Positions 47,616 to 56,066 of a stretch of DNA of 64,000 bases are shown in pieces. Source of the DNA: a virus; the IMG/VR virus record IMGVR_UViG_3300047368_000324, positions 1-64,000 of that record; one strand, 5' to 3'. Position 1 is the first letter of the stretch; every line of letters starts with the position of its first letter. Made by a program: the position numbers and the translations under genes. The notes under the pieces were generated by a model that searched no databases, was not told where the DNA came from, and saw only the letters and a program-made list of their open reading frames with translations.

Positions 47616-48209
47616 ATGGAAAATATTGCTATAATAATTGCGTCTGTAGTTTCCGCAATCGGAGGTGTTGCGGCTGTATGGGCGAAGAATAAATTTGAGT
47701 ATAATAAAAAAGAATGCTTAAAGTCTATAACTGATTCAGGTGTAAATGTTTACAAAGCTTTAGATTATATACTAAGCGAAACTGGAGCGGCTAGAGCTTA
47801 TATTTTTGAGTTTCATAATGGAGAAAAATTTTTCTCTGGAAAGGGTCAGCAAAAATTTAGTTGCACTTACGAAAATGTTCGCGCAGGGGTTAGTTCTGAG
47901 TGCTTAAATTCTCAAAATCATAGAATATCAAATTATAATAAATATATCCACGGTTTAATATCCGAAGGAAAATATTTTAGTTTGGATACAAGTCAAATAA
48001 ATGATTCAGCATTATCTGCAATACTTCAAACTAAGGGAGTTCATTCTTTTTATAATGTTCCAATAAAAACTTTAAGTGGAAAGATAATAGGCATCCTGGG
48101 TATAGATTATATATGCCCTGTGGAAAAATTTAGTTTTGGAGCAGGTAATCTTGATCCAGAAGTTTTTATGAAAAGACAAGCTAGAATTATTAGTGGATAT
48201 TTAGCTTAG
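47616..48209 (+). CDS. membrane-anchored GAF-like protein, 197 aa
   Basis: An N-terminal hydrophobic segment (about 4-22) anchors it; the rest has the GAF pattern: AARAYIFEFHNGEKFFSGKGQQKFSCTYE and, later, SFYNVPIKTLSGKIIGILGIDYICPVEKF. GAF domains sense small ligands. Phage-borne membrane GAF proteins are uncommon and no partner is visible; its place in the lysis cluster suggests a role in sensing or timing, which is conjecture. Confidence 0.65.
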   Translation: MENIAIIIASVVSAIGGVAAVWAKNKFEYNKKECLKSITDSGVNVYKALDYILSETGAARAYIFEFHNGEKFFSGKGQQKFSCTYENVRAGVSSECLNSQNHRISNYNKYIHGLISEGKYFSLDTSQINDSALSAILQTKGVHSFYNVPIKTLSGKIIGILGIDYICPVEKFSFGAGNLDPEVFMKRQARIISGYLA

Positions 48210-48243
48210 TTGATTTTTCTAAGAATAATGCTTATTATTGTGT

Positions 48244-48564
48244 ATGTCTTTTACTTATTGTAAATCTTGTGGTCATAAAAATATATACTCTTTAACTGCT
48301 CCTAATTTTTGTAGCGGGTGCGGGGTAAGTTTAGGATCTACCTCAAAGGTAATGCCTACAAAAAAAGTTCGACGGCAAAAAAATCAACAAGACCCTGTTG
48401 ATTTTGAAGACGGAGAAGATATAAATAGCGTGCCAGAAATTAGTAATTTTAAATTTTCTGTCTCTAATGATGGCTCCTATAAGAATAAAATAAAACTTGG
48501 AGAAATTATCCCTAATATAGACCAGGTTGCTAAAGATCAACTGGGGAAAGATGAAGAAGGTTGA
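48244..48564 (+). CDS. zinc-ribbon protein, 106 aa
   Basis: Start 48244 (MSFTYCKSCG); the GTG-like frame from 48238 is two codons longer. Cys pairs CKSCG (6-9) and CSGCG (26-29) form a zinc ribbon, followed by a basic patch and an acidic tail. Such proteins may bind RNA polymerase or DNA. It overlaps the sigma factor gene start by 14 nt, suggesting a joint role in late transcription. Confidence 0.68.
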   Translation: MSFTYCKSCGHKNIYSLTAPNFCSGCGVSLGSTSKVMPTKKVRRQKNQQDPVDFEDGEDINSVPEISNFKFSVSNDGSYKNKIKLGEIIPNIDQVAKDQLGKDEEG

Positions 48565-49330
48565 TAAAAAAGATGAGCAAAATTTTACTTTTGAGCAGAA
48601 ATACAAAGAAATAGCAGTTGAAATTAAAAAGCGGCGCGGGAAGTGGTTTTTAAATTCACTGGCGTGGTTTGATTTTCAGGATGTAGAGCAAATTATTTGT
48701 GCGCATATAAGTAAAAAATGGCACCAGTGGGATCAAAACAGACCTCTTGGCCCATGGATCAATAAAATTATTACTAATCAGATGAAAAATATTCTGAGGA
48801 ATAATTATTCAAACTTTGTTAGGCCGTGTTTAAGCTGCCCTTTTAATCAATCTAGATCTAGTGTTGACACTGGAATATCAAACGGCAGCCTTTGCGGTTT
48901 TACCAGCAGCGGGCTTCAGGATTCTGAATGCCCTTTGTATTTAAAATGGGAAAAAACTAAAAAATCTGCCTACGATATTAAGATGGCAGTTACTATTGAG
49001 AATCACGCAGGAGAGGTAGCGTGCATGTCTGATAAGCAGATTGATATTGATCGCGCAGCAGAAAAACTAAATGAAGAGATGCAAAAAATTCTGCCAGAAA
49101 AACAATACAAAGTATATAAAATGCTTTACGTCGACCACATGGACGAAGTTGAAGTCGCAAAAATAATGGGCTACAAGACAAGTGAAAAGGGCAGAAAGGC
49201 AGGGTATAAACAATTAAAAAATCTTAAAAAATTATTTAAGGAAAAAGCCATAAGTATATTAAAGAAAGGAGAAATTGTAGCATATGAAACCGCAGCTAGA
49301 ATTAACCAAAGATCAGAAGGAATTTCTTAG
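48551..49330 (+). CDS. phage sigma-70-like factor with internal Cys cluster, 259 aa
   Basis: Start 48551 (MKKVDKKDEQ) is used; the frame can be read from a TTG at 48527 inside the preceding gene. Residues about 36-90 resemble sigma region 2 (DFQDVEQIICAHISKKWHQW, then PLGPWINKIITNQMKNILRN), and 180-230 resemble region 4 (LPEKQYKVYKMLYVDHMDEVEVAKIMGYK). Between them Cys93, Cys96, Cys115 and Cys127 form a likely zinc site not found in ordinary sigma factors. By position and type it resembles T4 gp55 and other phage late sigma factors. The GTGTA motifs upstream of late units are candidate targets. Confidence 0.72.
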   Translation: MKKVDKKDEQNFTFEQKYKEIAVEIKKRRGKWFLNSLAWFDFQDVEQIICAHISKKWHQWDQNRPLGPWINKIITNQMKNILRNNYSNFVRPCLSCPFNQSRSSVDTGISNGSLCGFTSSGLQDSECPLYLKWEKTKKSAYDIKMAVTIENHAGEVACMSDKQIDIDRAAEKLNEEMQKILPEKQYKVYKMLYVDHMDEVEVAKIMGYKTSEKGRKAGYKQLKNLKKLFKEKAISILKKGEIVAYETAARINQRSEGIS

Positions 49331-50342
49331 AGAGAATATTGATTCTATTAACGACTTAACTGAGTTAACTAGAACATTATTTAAAAATGATTCACTAGAC
49401 GGTAGGTCTAGGGAGGGTAGGGCAGTCAGGGCTTACCTTGCTCAGCAAGAGTTAGATTATTCTACGAAGCATATTGACAAGAAGGAAGATGTTGAGTTAA
49501 GTGAATCTCAAAAAGAGTTTATAAAAAACAATTCTGCGCCCGGAGTTAGTAGTCTGGATCTTGCTAAATTATGTTTTTCAGATGACAAGATTAAGCATTT
49601 GAGTAAGGAATTCTGGGCGGTACATAACTTTATTGTTTCTGAAGGCTTAGATGTCTTTGAGGATGAAACTGGGTTAAATGTCAAATATTCTCCACCCAAG
49701 GCAGACAGCAAAGTATTAAAAAAGATTAATGATTTCGTGGGTACAGAAATAACCGAAGGCAAGATGAATGTGCAATACAAAAGATGCATGGAGTCTTTAA
49801 GGAAATTTTTGTGCGCACCTAGGTTCTTGCAAGTAATTGAGACTTATACATCGATTGAGGATCGGGATTTGTTTGAGGCAGAATTCGTTAGGGCAACATG
49901 GGACAAGCCGGACCTTTCTACGGACGAAATAAATTTATATATAAATGTATGCATGGATTACATTCAATTAAAAAGAATTCAATCCGCAATGAATAAGCTT
50001 AATCGAATGTTTGATGAAGCCGAAGATCAACAAGATTTAACTGTTAGACTCGCGGAGCTTTTAAAGACTAAAAGCGAAGAATATAATCAGTGCGAAAAGA
50101 GAATGGAATCTTTGATTTCAAAACTACAGGGCGATCGATCAAAAAGGATACAAAATAATGTTGAAAAAAACGCCAGTATATTAAATTTAGTTCAATTGTT
50201 TCAGGAAGAGGAGGAGCGATTGATTATGGTAAAGATGGCAGAAATGCAGAAAAGAAGCATCTCTGAAGAGGCCGATAATTTAGAAAAAATGCCCGAATGG
50301 AAAGCTAGGGTGCTTGGAGTAACAAAAAGAGACGTTATTTAA
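49284..50342 (+). CDS. helical protein with duplicated N-terminal module, possible small terminase
   Basis: Residues about 1-52 and 68-112 are two copies of one module (LTKDQKEFLRENIDSINDLTELTRTLF and LSESQKEFIKNNSAPGVSSLDLAKLCF), each with the look of a helix-turn-helix. They are followed by a helical middle part and a coiled coil (about 215-330). Three genes upstream of TerL, a DNA-binding oligomer of this shape would suit the small terminase subunit, but no family match is claimed. Overlaps the sigma gene by 47 nt and the next gene by one base. Confidence 0.55.
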   Translation: MKPQLELTKDQKEFLRENIDSINDLTELTRTLFKNDSLDGRSREGRAVRAYLAQQELDYSTKHIDKKEDVELSESQKEFIKNNSAPGVSSLDLAKLCFSDDKIKHLSKEFWAVHNFIVSEGLDVFEDETGLNVKYSPPKADSKVLKKINDFVGTEITEGKMNVQYKRCMESLRKFLCAPRFLQVIETYTSIEDRDLFEAEFVRATWDKPDLSTDEINLYINVCMDYIQLKRIQSAMNKLNRMFDEAEDQQDLTVRLAELLKTKSEEYNQCEKRMESLISKLQGDRSKRIQNNVEKNASILNLVQLFQEEEERLIMVKMAEMQKRSISEEADNLEKMPEWKARVLGVTKRDVI

Positions 50343-51004
50343 TGGAGTTTGAGCAAGTAGTGAACCAAAAGTACACTTGTGGAGAGGGCACTCATGTTCT
50401 GTCTCCAGGTCTTAAACAGTGTGCTTTAGATTTTTATCGAACTCCTGATTCTAAAGTTTCTCCATACTTGTACAGAAATTGTCGTTTTGACGGCTCTAAG
50501 ACATTTTGGGCTGCTAAATTTAGTTTTGAATATCAGCAGTTTTTTGAAGGGTGTAGCTTTATTGGTGGCGCATCTGGGATAATTGACGTATGCAGGGGTG
50601 GGGATTTGCAGTTTAAGAATTGCACTTTTATCGCTAATTCTAGAAAAGCTCAATTATTTATTAGGGGCGGCGCTAAAAATATAGTTTTCGAAAATTGTAA
50701 ATTTATATCTGATAGGCCGTTTGTTTTTTCTAGTTGGTTTATTTTTGGAGCTTGGTCTTTGTTTGATTTTTTTTATAGACCATACCTTAGAAATGTAGAA
50801 ATTAAAAACTGCTCGTTTAAAAAGGGCTGTTTAGTTAAAGGCATATCTATGTATTCGGAAAAGATCAAAAGGGACAATTCTTACTTTCCCTGGCTCACAA
50901 TGCCTTGTTGGATAATTAGGGCTTATTGGCGAATAAAAAGAAAAATTATGAAGAGTAAAAATATCCCGCTTTTTATGTCTAAAGTCTACCCTGAAGAGTT
51001 ATGA
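50342..51004 (+). CDS. right-handed beta-helix protein, 220 aa
   Basis: Short repeats typical of a pectate-lyase-like beta-helix: YRNCRFDG, FEGCSFIGG, FKNCTFIAN, FENCKFISD and IKNCSFKKG, spaced about 25 residues apart, with Cys stacked in the same position of each coil. A basic C-terminus follows. No catalytic residues are evident. Placed between packaging genes, its role is unclear. Confidence 0.65.
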   Translation: MEFEQVVNQKYTCGEGTHVLSPGLKQCALDFYRTPDSKVSPYLYRNCRFDGSKTFWAAKFSFEYQQFFEGCSFIGGASGIIDVCRGGDLQFKNCTFIANSRKAQLFIRGGAKNIVFENCKFISDRPFVFSSWFIFGAWSLFDFFYRPYLRNVEIKNCSFKKGCLVKGISMYSEKIKRDNSYFPWLTMPCWIIRAYWRIKRKIMKSKNIPLFMSKVYPEEL

Positions 51005-51954
51005 TTGAATGTAAGGTATGCAAAAAGACTTTTAAGTCAGAAAGGGCCTTGCATTGTCATTTAAAGGCTCATGACATGACCATAGCTGAATATTATACTG
51101 AATTTTTCCCAAGAAAAAATAAATTAACTGGCGGGAGCATTCCCTTTAAGGATAAAGATTCATATTTTGACACAGATTTTAGTAATTATTCTGAATTAAA
51201 AAAATGGTGCGACATAACTACCCCAAACGAAGTTAAAGAATATATACTGAAGCTTTTAGAAAAAAGAATCTCTTCTAGGAACCTTAATCGCGCGCCAAGC
51301 TATTTAGAATTAGTTATCAATAAGATGCCAACTATAGATAATTATAAAACTCATTTTGGTTCTTATAGCAATGCTTGCAGCCTGCTTGGAGTAAAGCCTT
51401 TGTTTGAGAAAGCATTACCCCCTGATTTCAATAACTGCGACACGTCTATGTTAAAAATCTTTGTAGACACCAGGGAGCAGCAGCCTCTTTCATTTCCTAA
51501 TTCTGAGACTATGGCATTAAATATAGGAGACTATACTGCTGCGGGAAGTTTTTATGATAGAACTTATATAGACCGAAAAAGTACTAATGACTTTATCGGA
51601 ACATTAAGCTTGTCAAACCTGGATAGATTTAAAAGAGAAATAGAACGGGTGAGAAATGCAGATTCATATTTATTTATTATCGTTGAGTCGAACTTAAAAT
51701 CCCTAGAAAGCTACATGAGGGCAGCAAAAAATAAAAAGTTTGGGCCACATAAAAGTAATTTAAAATTTATATATCATAACATGAGACAGATTACGCACGA
51801 ATTTCAAGATTGTTGTCAGTTTGTTTTTGCAGATGATAGGAGTGGTTTAGAAAATATAATTCCTAAAATATTATTTTTTGGTAGTATTATTTGGGGAGTA
51901 GATTTACAATATTATATAGAAAAAAATGAGCTGGACATCAGGACAACAAAATAG
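51001..51954 (+). CDS. C2H2 zinc finger fused to an XPF/ERCC4-type nuclease
   Basis: Residues 4-24 form a classical zinc finger (Cys4, Cys7, His20, His24). A linker with a possible helical repeat (about 60-130) follows. Residues 153-310 are an ERCC4-type nuclease: VDTREQ (155-160), GDYTAAG (176-182), IDRKSTND (190-197, the ERK-x3-D motif with Asp for Glu) and LFIIVE (224-229). XPF-family nucleases cut branched DNA. It overlaps TerL by 29 nt and the previous gene by ATGA, so it is expressed with the packaging genes and may resolve branches in concatemers before packaging, as gp49 does in T4; that role is inferred. Confidence 0.85.
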   Translation: MIECKVCKKTFKSERALHCHLKAHDMTIAEYYTEFFPRKNKLTGGSIPFKDKDSYFDTDFSNYSELKKWCDITTPNEVKEYILKLLEKRISSRNLNRAPSYLELVINKMPTIDNYKTHFGSYSNACSLLGVKPLFEKALPPDFNNCDTSMLKIFVDTREQQPLSFPNSETMALNIGDYTAAGSFYDRTYIDRKSTNDFIGTLSLSNLDRFKREIERVRNADSYLFIIVESNLKSLESYMRAAKNKKFGPHKSNLKFIYHNMRQITHEFQDCCQFVFADDRSGLENIIPKILFFGSIIWGVDLQYYIEKNELDIRTTK

Positions 51955-53794
51955 AGAAATTAACAACTCAATCAATGAAATCATTTCTGAAAAGAAAGGT
52001 TTTCTTGAGGAAAAAGAGGCCAAGATACTTCTGTACAAATTTCTTCGGGAAAACACAACCTTCACTACAGAGCTAATTTCAGGAATTAAGCTTTTTCCTT
52101 TTCAGCACATGGCTATTAAGGCAATGTTTGAGACTGATTATTTTATGGGGGTCTGGAGTCGTGGTATGTCTAAATCTTTTACCACAGGCATATATGCATT
52201 CCTCGATGCAATTTTAAATCAGGGTGTTGAGATAGGAATTTTATCCAAATCATTTAGGCAGGCTAAAATGATATTTAAAAAAATAGAAGACATTGCCGCC
52301 AAACCCGAAGCCTCCTTTTTGGCTCAGTGCATTACGAGAAAATCAAAAAGTAACGACGAGTGGCTCATGGAAATTGGATCTTCAAGAATCCGAGCATTGC
52401 CATTAGGCGATGGTGAAAAACTTCGTGGTTTTAGGTTTCATAGAATTATAATTGATGAATTTTTATTAATGCCCGAAAGAATTTATAATGAGGTTATTGT
52501 TCCGTTCCTTTCTGTTGTTGAGAATCCAACCCAAAGGCAGGAACTTTATGATCTCGAGACTAAGCTTATTCAAGAAGGCAAAATGACAGAAAAAGAAAGG
52601 TACCAGTGGCCGAACAATAAGTTAATCATGCTTTCTTCTGCCAGCTATAAATTTGAATACATGTACAAGCTTTACTGTCAGTTCGATGACTTGATCCACG
52701 AGCCCGGCCAGGATAAAAATAACGCTCATAGAACTATTATGCAATTTAGTTATGACTGCGCTCCTCAGCAGCTTTACGATCAAAATCTGATTGATCAAGC
52801 TAAAGCGACAATGAGCCATAGTCAGTTTGAGAGGGAATTTGGAGCTGTATTTACTGACGATAGTAGTGGTTATTTTAAGACATCAAGAATGGCCGGATGC
52901 ACTGTAGATGAAGGTAGTAATCCCTGCGTAGAAGTAAAAGGAGAGCAGGGGGCAAAGTATATTTTGTCTTTTGATCCTAGTTGGGCAGAATCAGAAAGCT
53001 CGGATGACTTTGCCATGACTGTATTCAAAATAAACCCCGAAACTAAAATGGGAACGATGGTTCATGGGTATGCTTTGAGTGGAACTAATCTAAAGCAACA
53101 TATTCAATACTTTGACTATATACTTAAAAACTTTAATATAGTATTTATTGTGGGCGATTATAACGGAGGAGTTCAGTTTATTAATGCTGTAAATGAAAGC
53201 GCTATATTTAAGAAGCAAAATAAAAAAATAGGAGTTATATCTTCTTCTCTTGATAAGCCTGAGGAATATCATTCGGACCTGCTTGAGTTAAGGAAAGAAT
53301 ACGATCTTGATTCAAATAAAATCTGCTACCTAAGAAAACCCTCTTCGTCGTGGATTCGCATTGCCAATGAATTGCTTCAGGCTAATTTTGATCATAAAAG
53401 GATATGGTTTGGATGCAGAGCCACAGACGACCAGTATCATGCCCAGGTTAGAAAAAAAATTCCAATTTCAAAAATTAAATTCTTAAGAACAGCTGATGCA
53501 GAAGAGAAGCAAAGTGATCGGGCTAAAATGATTGATTTCGTGGAGCATCAGTATGATATGATTGAATTAACTAAGTCGCAGTGCGCCTTAATACAAATAA
53601 AAACTTCTCCTCAGGGAACGCAGACTTTTGACCTGCCAGACAACTTGAGAAGGCAAAGTGGCCCAGATAAGGCAAGAAAAGATAGTTATTCCTCTCTTGT
53701 ACTTGGTAATTGGATGATTAAAATATATAATGATATGAATGATGTTAAGATGGAAAATATTCAATCTACGTTTACGCCAATGTTCATTGGTTAA
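51926..53794 (+). CDS. terL: terminase large subunit
   Basis: ATPase and nuclease motor that packages phage DNA. Walker A lies in MGVWSRGMSKSFT (SRGMSKS at 78-84, lacking the usual GKS/GKT form), Walker B in RIIIDEF (174-178), and the coupling motif in LIMLSSASY near 230. The RNase H-like nuclease begins SFDPSWAES near 350 with IVGDYNGG near 410 and a further acidic site near 520. 622 aa, full length. It overlaps the nuclease gene upstream and is followed by the prohead protease. The unusual P-loop is worth noting, but sits in the expected place. Confidence 0.92.
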   Translation: MSWTSGQQNREINNSINEIISEKKGFLEEKEAKILLYKFLRENTTFTTELISGIKLFPFQHMAIKAMFETDYFMGVWSRGMSKSFTTGIYAFLDAILNQGVEIGILSKSFRQAKMIFKKIEDIAAKPEASFLAQCITRKSKSNDEWLMEIGSSRIRALPLGDGEKLRGFRFHRIIIDEFLLMPERIYNEVIVPFLSVVENPTQRQELYDLETKLIQEGKMTEKERYQWPNNKLIMLSSASYKFEYMYKLYCQFDDLIHEPGQDKNNAHRTIMQFSYDCAPQQLYDQNLIDQAKATMSHSQFEREFGAVFTDDSSGYFKTSRMAGCTVDEGSNPCVEVKGEQGAKYILSFDPSWAESESSDDFAMTVFKINPETKMGTMVHGYALSGTNLKQHIQYFDYILKNFNIVFIVGDYNGGVQFINAVNESAIFKKQNKKIGVISSSLDKPEEYHSDLLELRKEYDLDSNKICYLRKPSSSWIRIANELLQANFDHKRIWFGCRATDDQYHAQVRKKIPISKIKFLRTADAEEKQSDRAKMIDFVEHQYDMIELTKSQCALIQIKTSPQGTQTFDLPDNLRRQSGPDKARKDSYSSLVLGNWMIKIYNDMNDVKMENIQSTFTPMFIG

Positions 53795-53815
53795 TATCTA
53801 TTTCTTTTAAATAAT

Positions 53816-53820
53816 GTGTA
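53816..53820 (+). promoter_or_regulatory. GTGTA late-type upstream motif
   Basis: GTGTA 9 nt before the GTG start at 53830, in the 35-nt gap after terL. Confidence 0.4.
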
Positions 53821-53829
53821 TCAAGAATT

Positions 53830-55398
53830 GTGAAAAAGTATAAATATTCTACCCAATTTAATTTTGAGGTTTCCGCTGCTTCTCTAGATGAGTATGAAAA
53901 TGTATCTGAAGCTTCTTTGAAAAAATTAAGCGACTTAATTCCTGAGGATGTGGATTTAGAACGCAATATCGATATAACAGCTGTAGCTTTTAATGCAGCA
54001 GTAGTAAACAAATTTAATAAAAACGGAGATGGGATCAATAGTAAATCAGCGATAGCGATTAAAGATCTTTTTATTCACAAGCCATGTAATATAGAGCATC
54101 AAAAAGATAATGTTGTGGGACATATAATATCCGCGGGTTTTTCAGAATATAAATCAAATAACGAATTTATTCAACCAGATGCTAACTCATCTGAACCATT
54201 TAATATTTGCCTAGGGGCTATAGTTTATAAAACTGTCCAACCAGAATTTGCAGAACAAATAATTGACTCTGTTGATGAAAAGAGCGAAAACTATCAGTCC
54301 GTTTCCGCTAGCTGGGAGATAGGATTTAATGAGTATGCTGTCGTTGTCGGATCTGGCCCATTTGAGGAAAGAAAGATAATCCGAGATGAAGATGAGGTGA
54401 AAACTCTCAGCGCTAATCTAAAATCTTTTGGAGGCAAAGGTGTTACAGAAGACGGAGAAGAGATTAATCGGTTGATCGAGGGTGAAATTTATCCTCTAGG
54501 AATAGGCTTTACTAATAACCCTGCAGCAGACGTAAAAGGCGTTGTAATGAAGGACGATGATGATGAAATTCAAAATGTTGATAATTCGAATGTTATGGAA
54601 AAAGAAGATCATCAAGAAAAAAGTTCTCATTTAAATGATAGCGCTGTAATACAAGAGGAACAAAACTTTTTTTCAAAAACTATGGAAAAGCAAGAACTAC
54701 TAAAAGATATTGAACAGCTCCTTTCTGAAAAGGCGGCTGCAAAAGACTTTTCGGATGAAGCTATCGCTAACATTACCAAGGTCTTTCATGATGCAATTCA
54801 TGAAAAGAGTAATGAGTATGTTGAGCAGATTGAAAAAGCGAAAGCTGAGCAAGCCGAAGCGCAAACTCAAAAAGAAGAGCTAGCAAAAACGTTATCAGAG
54901 CTTCAAAGCAAGCTTGAAGAAACTGAAGAAAAACTTCAGTCACTTGAAGTTGAGAAATCAGATAGAGAATCTCAAGCAAAATTTGATGCAAGAATGAATG
55001 CTATCGAGGAATCCTATACTTTAGAGGATGCTGATAGAAAGATTATCGCAGAAGAATTGTCAAGTATTGATGACTCTGAAGAAGCTTTTGCTTCGTATCA
55101 AGAAAAGCTTTCTGTAGTATTTAAGTCTAAAAGCAATGAGTACATTCAGAAACTAGCTGAAGAAATGGAAGCAAAAATTCAAGAAGAAGTCGCAAAAAGG
55201 CTTAGTGAAGAATCTTCACAAGCTAGCGAAGAAGTATCTGACGAAGAAGATGGCTCCACGTTAATTGAAGAATCATTAGAAAAAGCTAATGCAACAGAAG
55301 TTATTCCAAATAACAACTGCCAAACTTCCGAAACGGAAGAATCTTTGCGCAGTCGATTTGCTCAAGCTTTTAAAGATTCTGTAAAAGTTACATACTAA
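53830..55398 (+). CDS. prohead protease with scaffold-like C-terminal part
   Basis: GTG start. Residues about 1-240 resemble the maturation proteases that cleave scaffold and capsid: a core with INSKSAIAIKDLFIHKPCNIEHQKDNVVGHII, in which His residues match the catalytic His, and YQSVSASWEIGF with the Ser. Residues about 285-500 form a long Glu/Lys/Gln-rich coiled coil, as in phage scaffolding proteins, and the last 20 residues are basic. Protease and scaffold are thus probably made as one 522-residue chain that may be cut. An internal ATG at 54682 (MEKQELLKDI) could give a separate scaffold, but has no good ribosome binding site. Confidence 0.78.
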   Translation: MKKYKYSTQFNFEVSAASLDEYENVSEASLKKLSDLIPEDVDLERNIDITAVAFNAAVVNKFNKNGDGINSKSAIAIKDLFIHKPCNIEHQKDNVVGHIISAGFSEYKSNNEFIQPDANSSEPFNICLGAIVYKTVQPEFAEQIIDSVDEKSENYQSVSASWEIGFNEYAVVVGSGPFEERKIIRDEDEVKTLSANLKSFGGKGVTEDGEEINRLIEGEIYPLGIGFTNNPAADVKGVVMKDDDDEIQNVDNSNVMEKEDHQEKSSHLNDSAVIQEEQNFFSKTMEKQELLKDIEQLLSEKAAAKDFSDEAIANITKVFHDAIHEKSNEYVEQIEKAKAEQAEAQTQKEELAKTLSELQSKLEETEEKLQSLEVEKSDRESQAKFDARMNAIEESYTLEDADRKIIAEELSSIDDSEEAFASYQEKLSVVFKSKSNEYIQKLAEEMEAKIQEEVAKRLSEESSQASEEVSDEEDGSTLIEESLEKANATEVIPNNNCQTSETEESLRSRFAQAFKDSVKVTY

Positions 55399-55415
55399 AT
55401 TTTAAGGAAAATAAA

Positions 55416-56048
55416 ATGGCTACTAGATTAGAACCATACAGAGATTACAGCGAACATGAGGTAGTTAACCTCTTTTCGTTAGCCGTTGCAGACGACCAAG
55501 ATTTACATCTTTGGGGACCTGGCGACGCACTCTCGGGCGATCAGGATGCGGGCGTTATTGTTTCAGCGGTGGCAACTGCTGCAGAATTGCCCGGAGATAT
55601 TCCTGGTTTTTCCGATAAAAATGCAGGGACGACTACTTCACTAAGAAAATATCTTGGTGCAAGCGGACAGCCCCATGTAGGATTCAATGCTTACCCAGTC
55701 GTAGGCATGAATGTTGAGCCTGCTAGCTCAGGTGGACTTCCACCAATTGGTATCACATTGAAACAAACTCTCGCTTATGATGAGAACGATGAAAATCTTC
55801 TTCGTTACCCTCTTAAGAAAGACGAACTTCAAGCTGTGCTTCCAGGTCAAGCAGTGCCAGTTTTAACAAGAGGACTTGTTCTTCTCAACGCAATGGCTTT
55901 TGAAACCGGTGTCGTTTTAGGCGCTGGCCAAGGCATTGATCTTTCTGGAACCGAAGATGGCAAATTTGTCAACGGAGGAGCTGGAGATCTCGGTCGAATC
56001 ATAGCAATTGGCGCTGGAGGAAAAGCCCTTTGTAAAATTTCTTTCTAA
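55416..56048 (+). CDS. head protein, possible decoration or fibre protein, 210 aa
   Basis: Gly/Ala/Val-rich beta protein between protease and capsid genes, preceded by a TTAAGGAAA ribosome binding site. Pro/Gly loops (for example GQAVPVLTRGLVLLNAMAFE) look like a small capsid-decoration fold. Assignment rests on position and composition only. Confidence 0.6.
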   Translation: MATRLEPYRDYSEHEVVNLFSLAVADDQDLHLWGPGDALSGDQDAGVIVSAVATAAELPGDIPGFSDKNAGTTTSLRKYLGASGQPHVGFNAYPVVGMNVEPASSGGLPPIGITLKQTLAYDENDENLLRYPLKKDELQAVLPGQAVPVLTRGLVLLNAMAFETGVVLGAGQGIDLSGTEDGKFVNGGAGDLGRIIAIGAGGKALCKISF

Positions 56049-56066
56049 CATTAGGAGATTAATAAT

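Noticed and set aside
54682-55398. Separate scaffold gene from an internal start
   Set aside because: In frame with the protease and plausible by analogy with lambda Nu3, but the upstream sequence is T-rich without a ribosome binding site, so only the fused chain is annotated.
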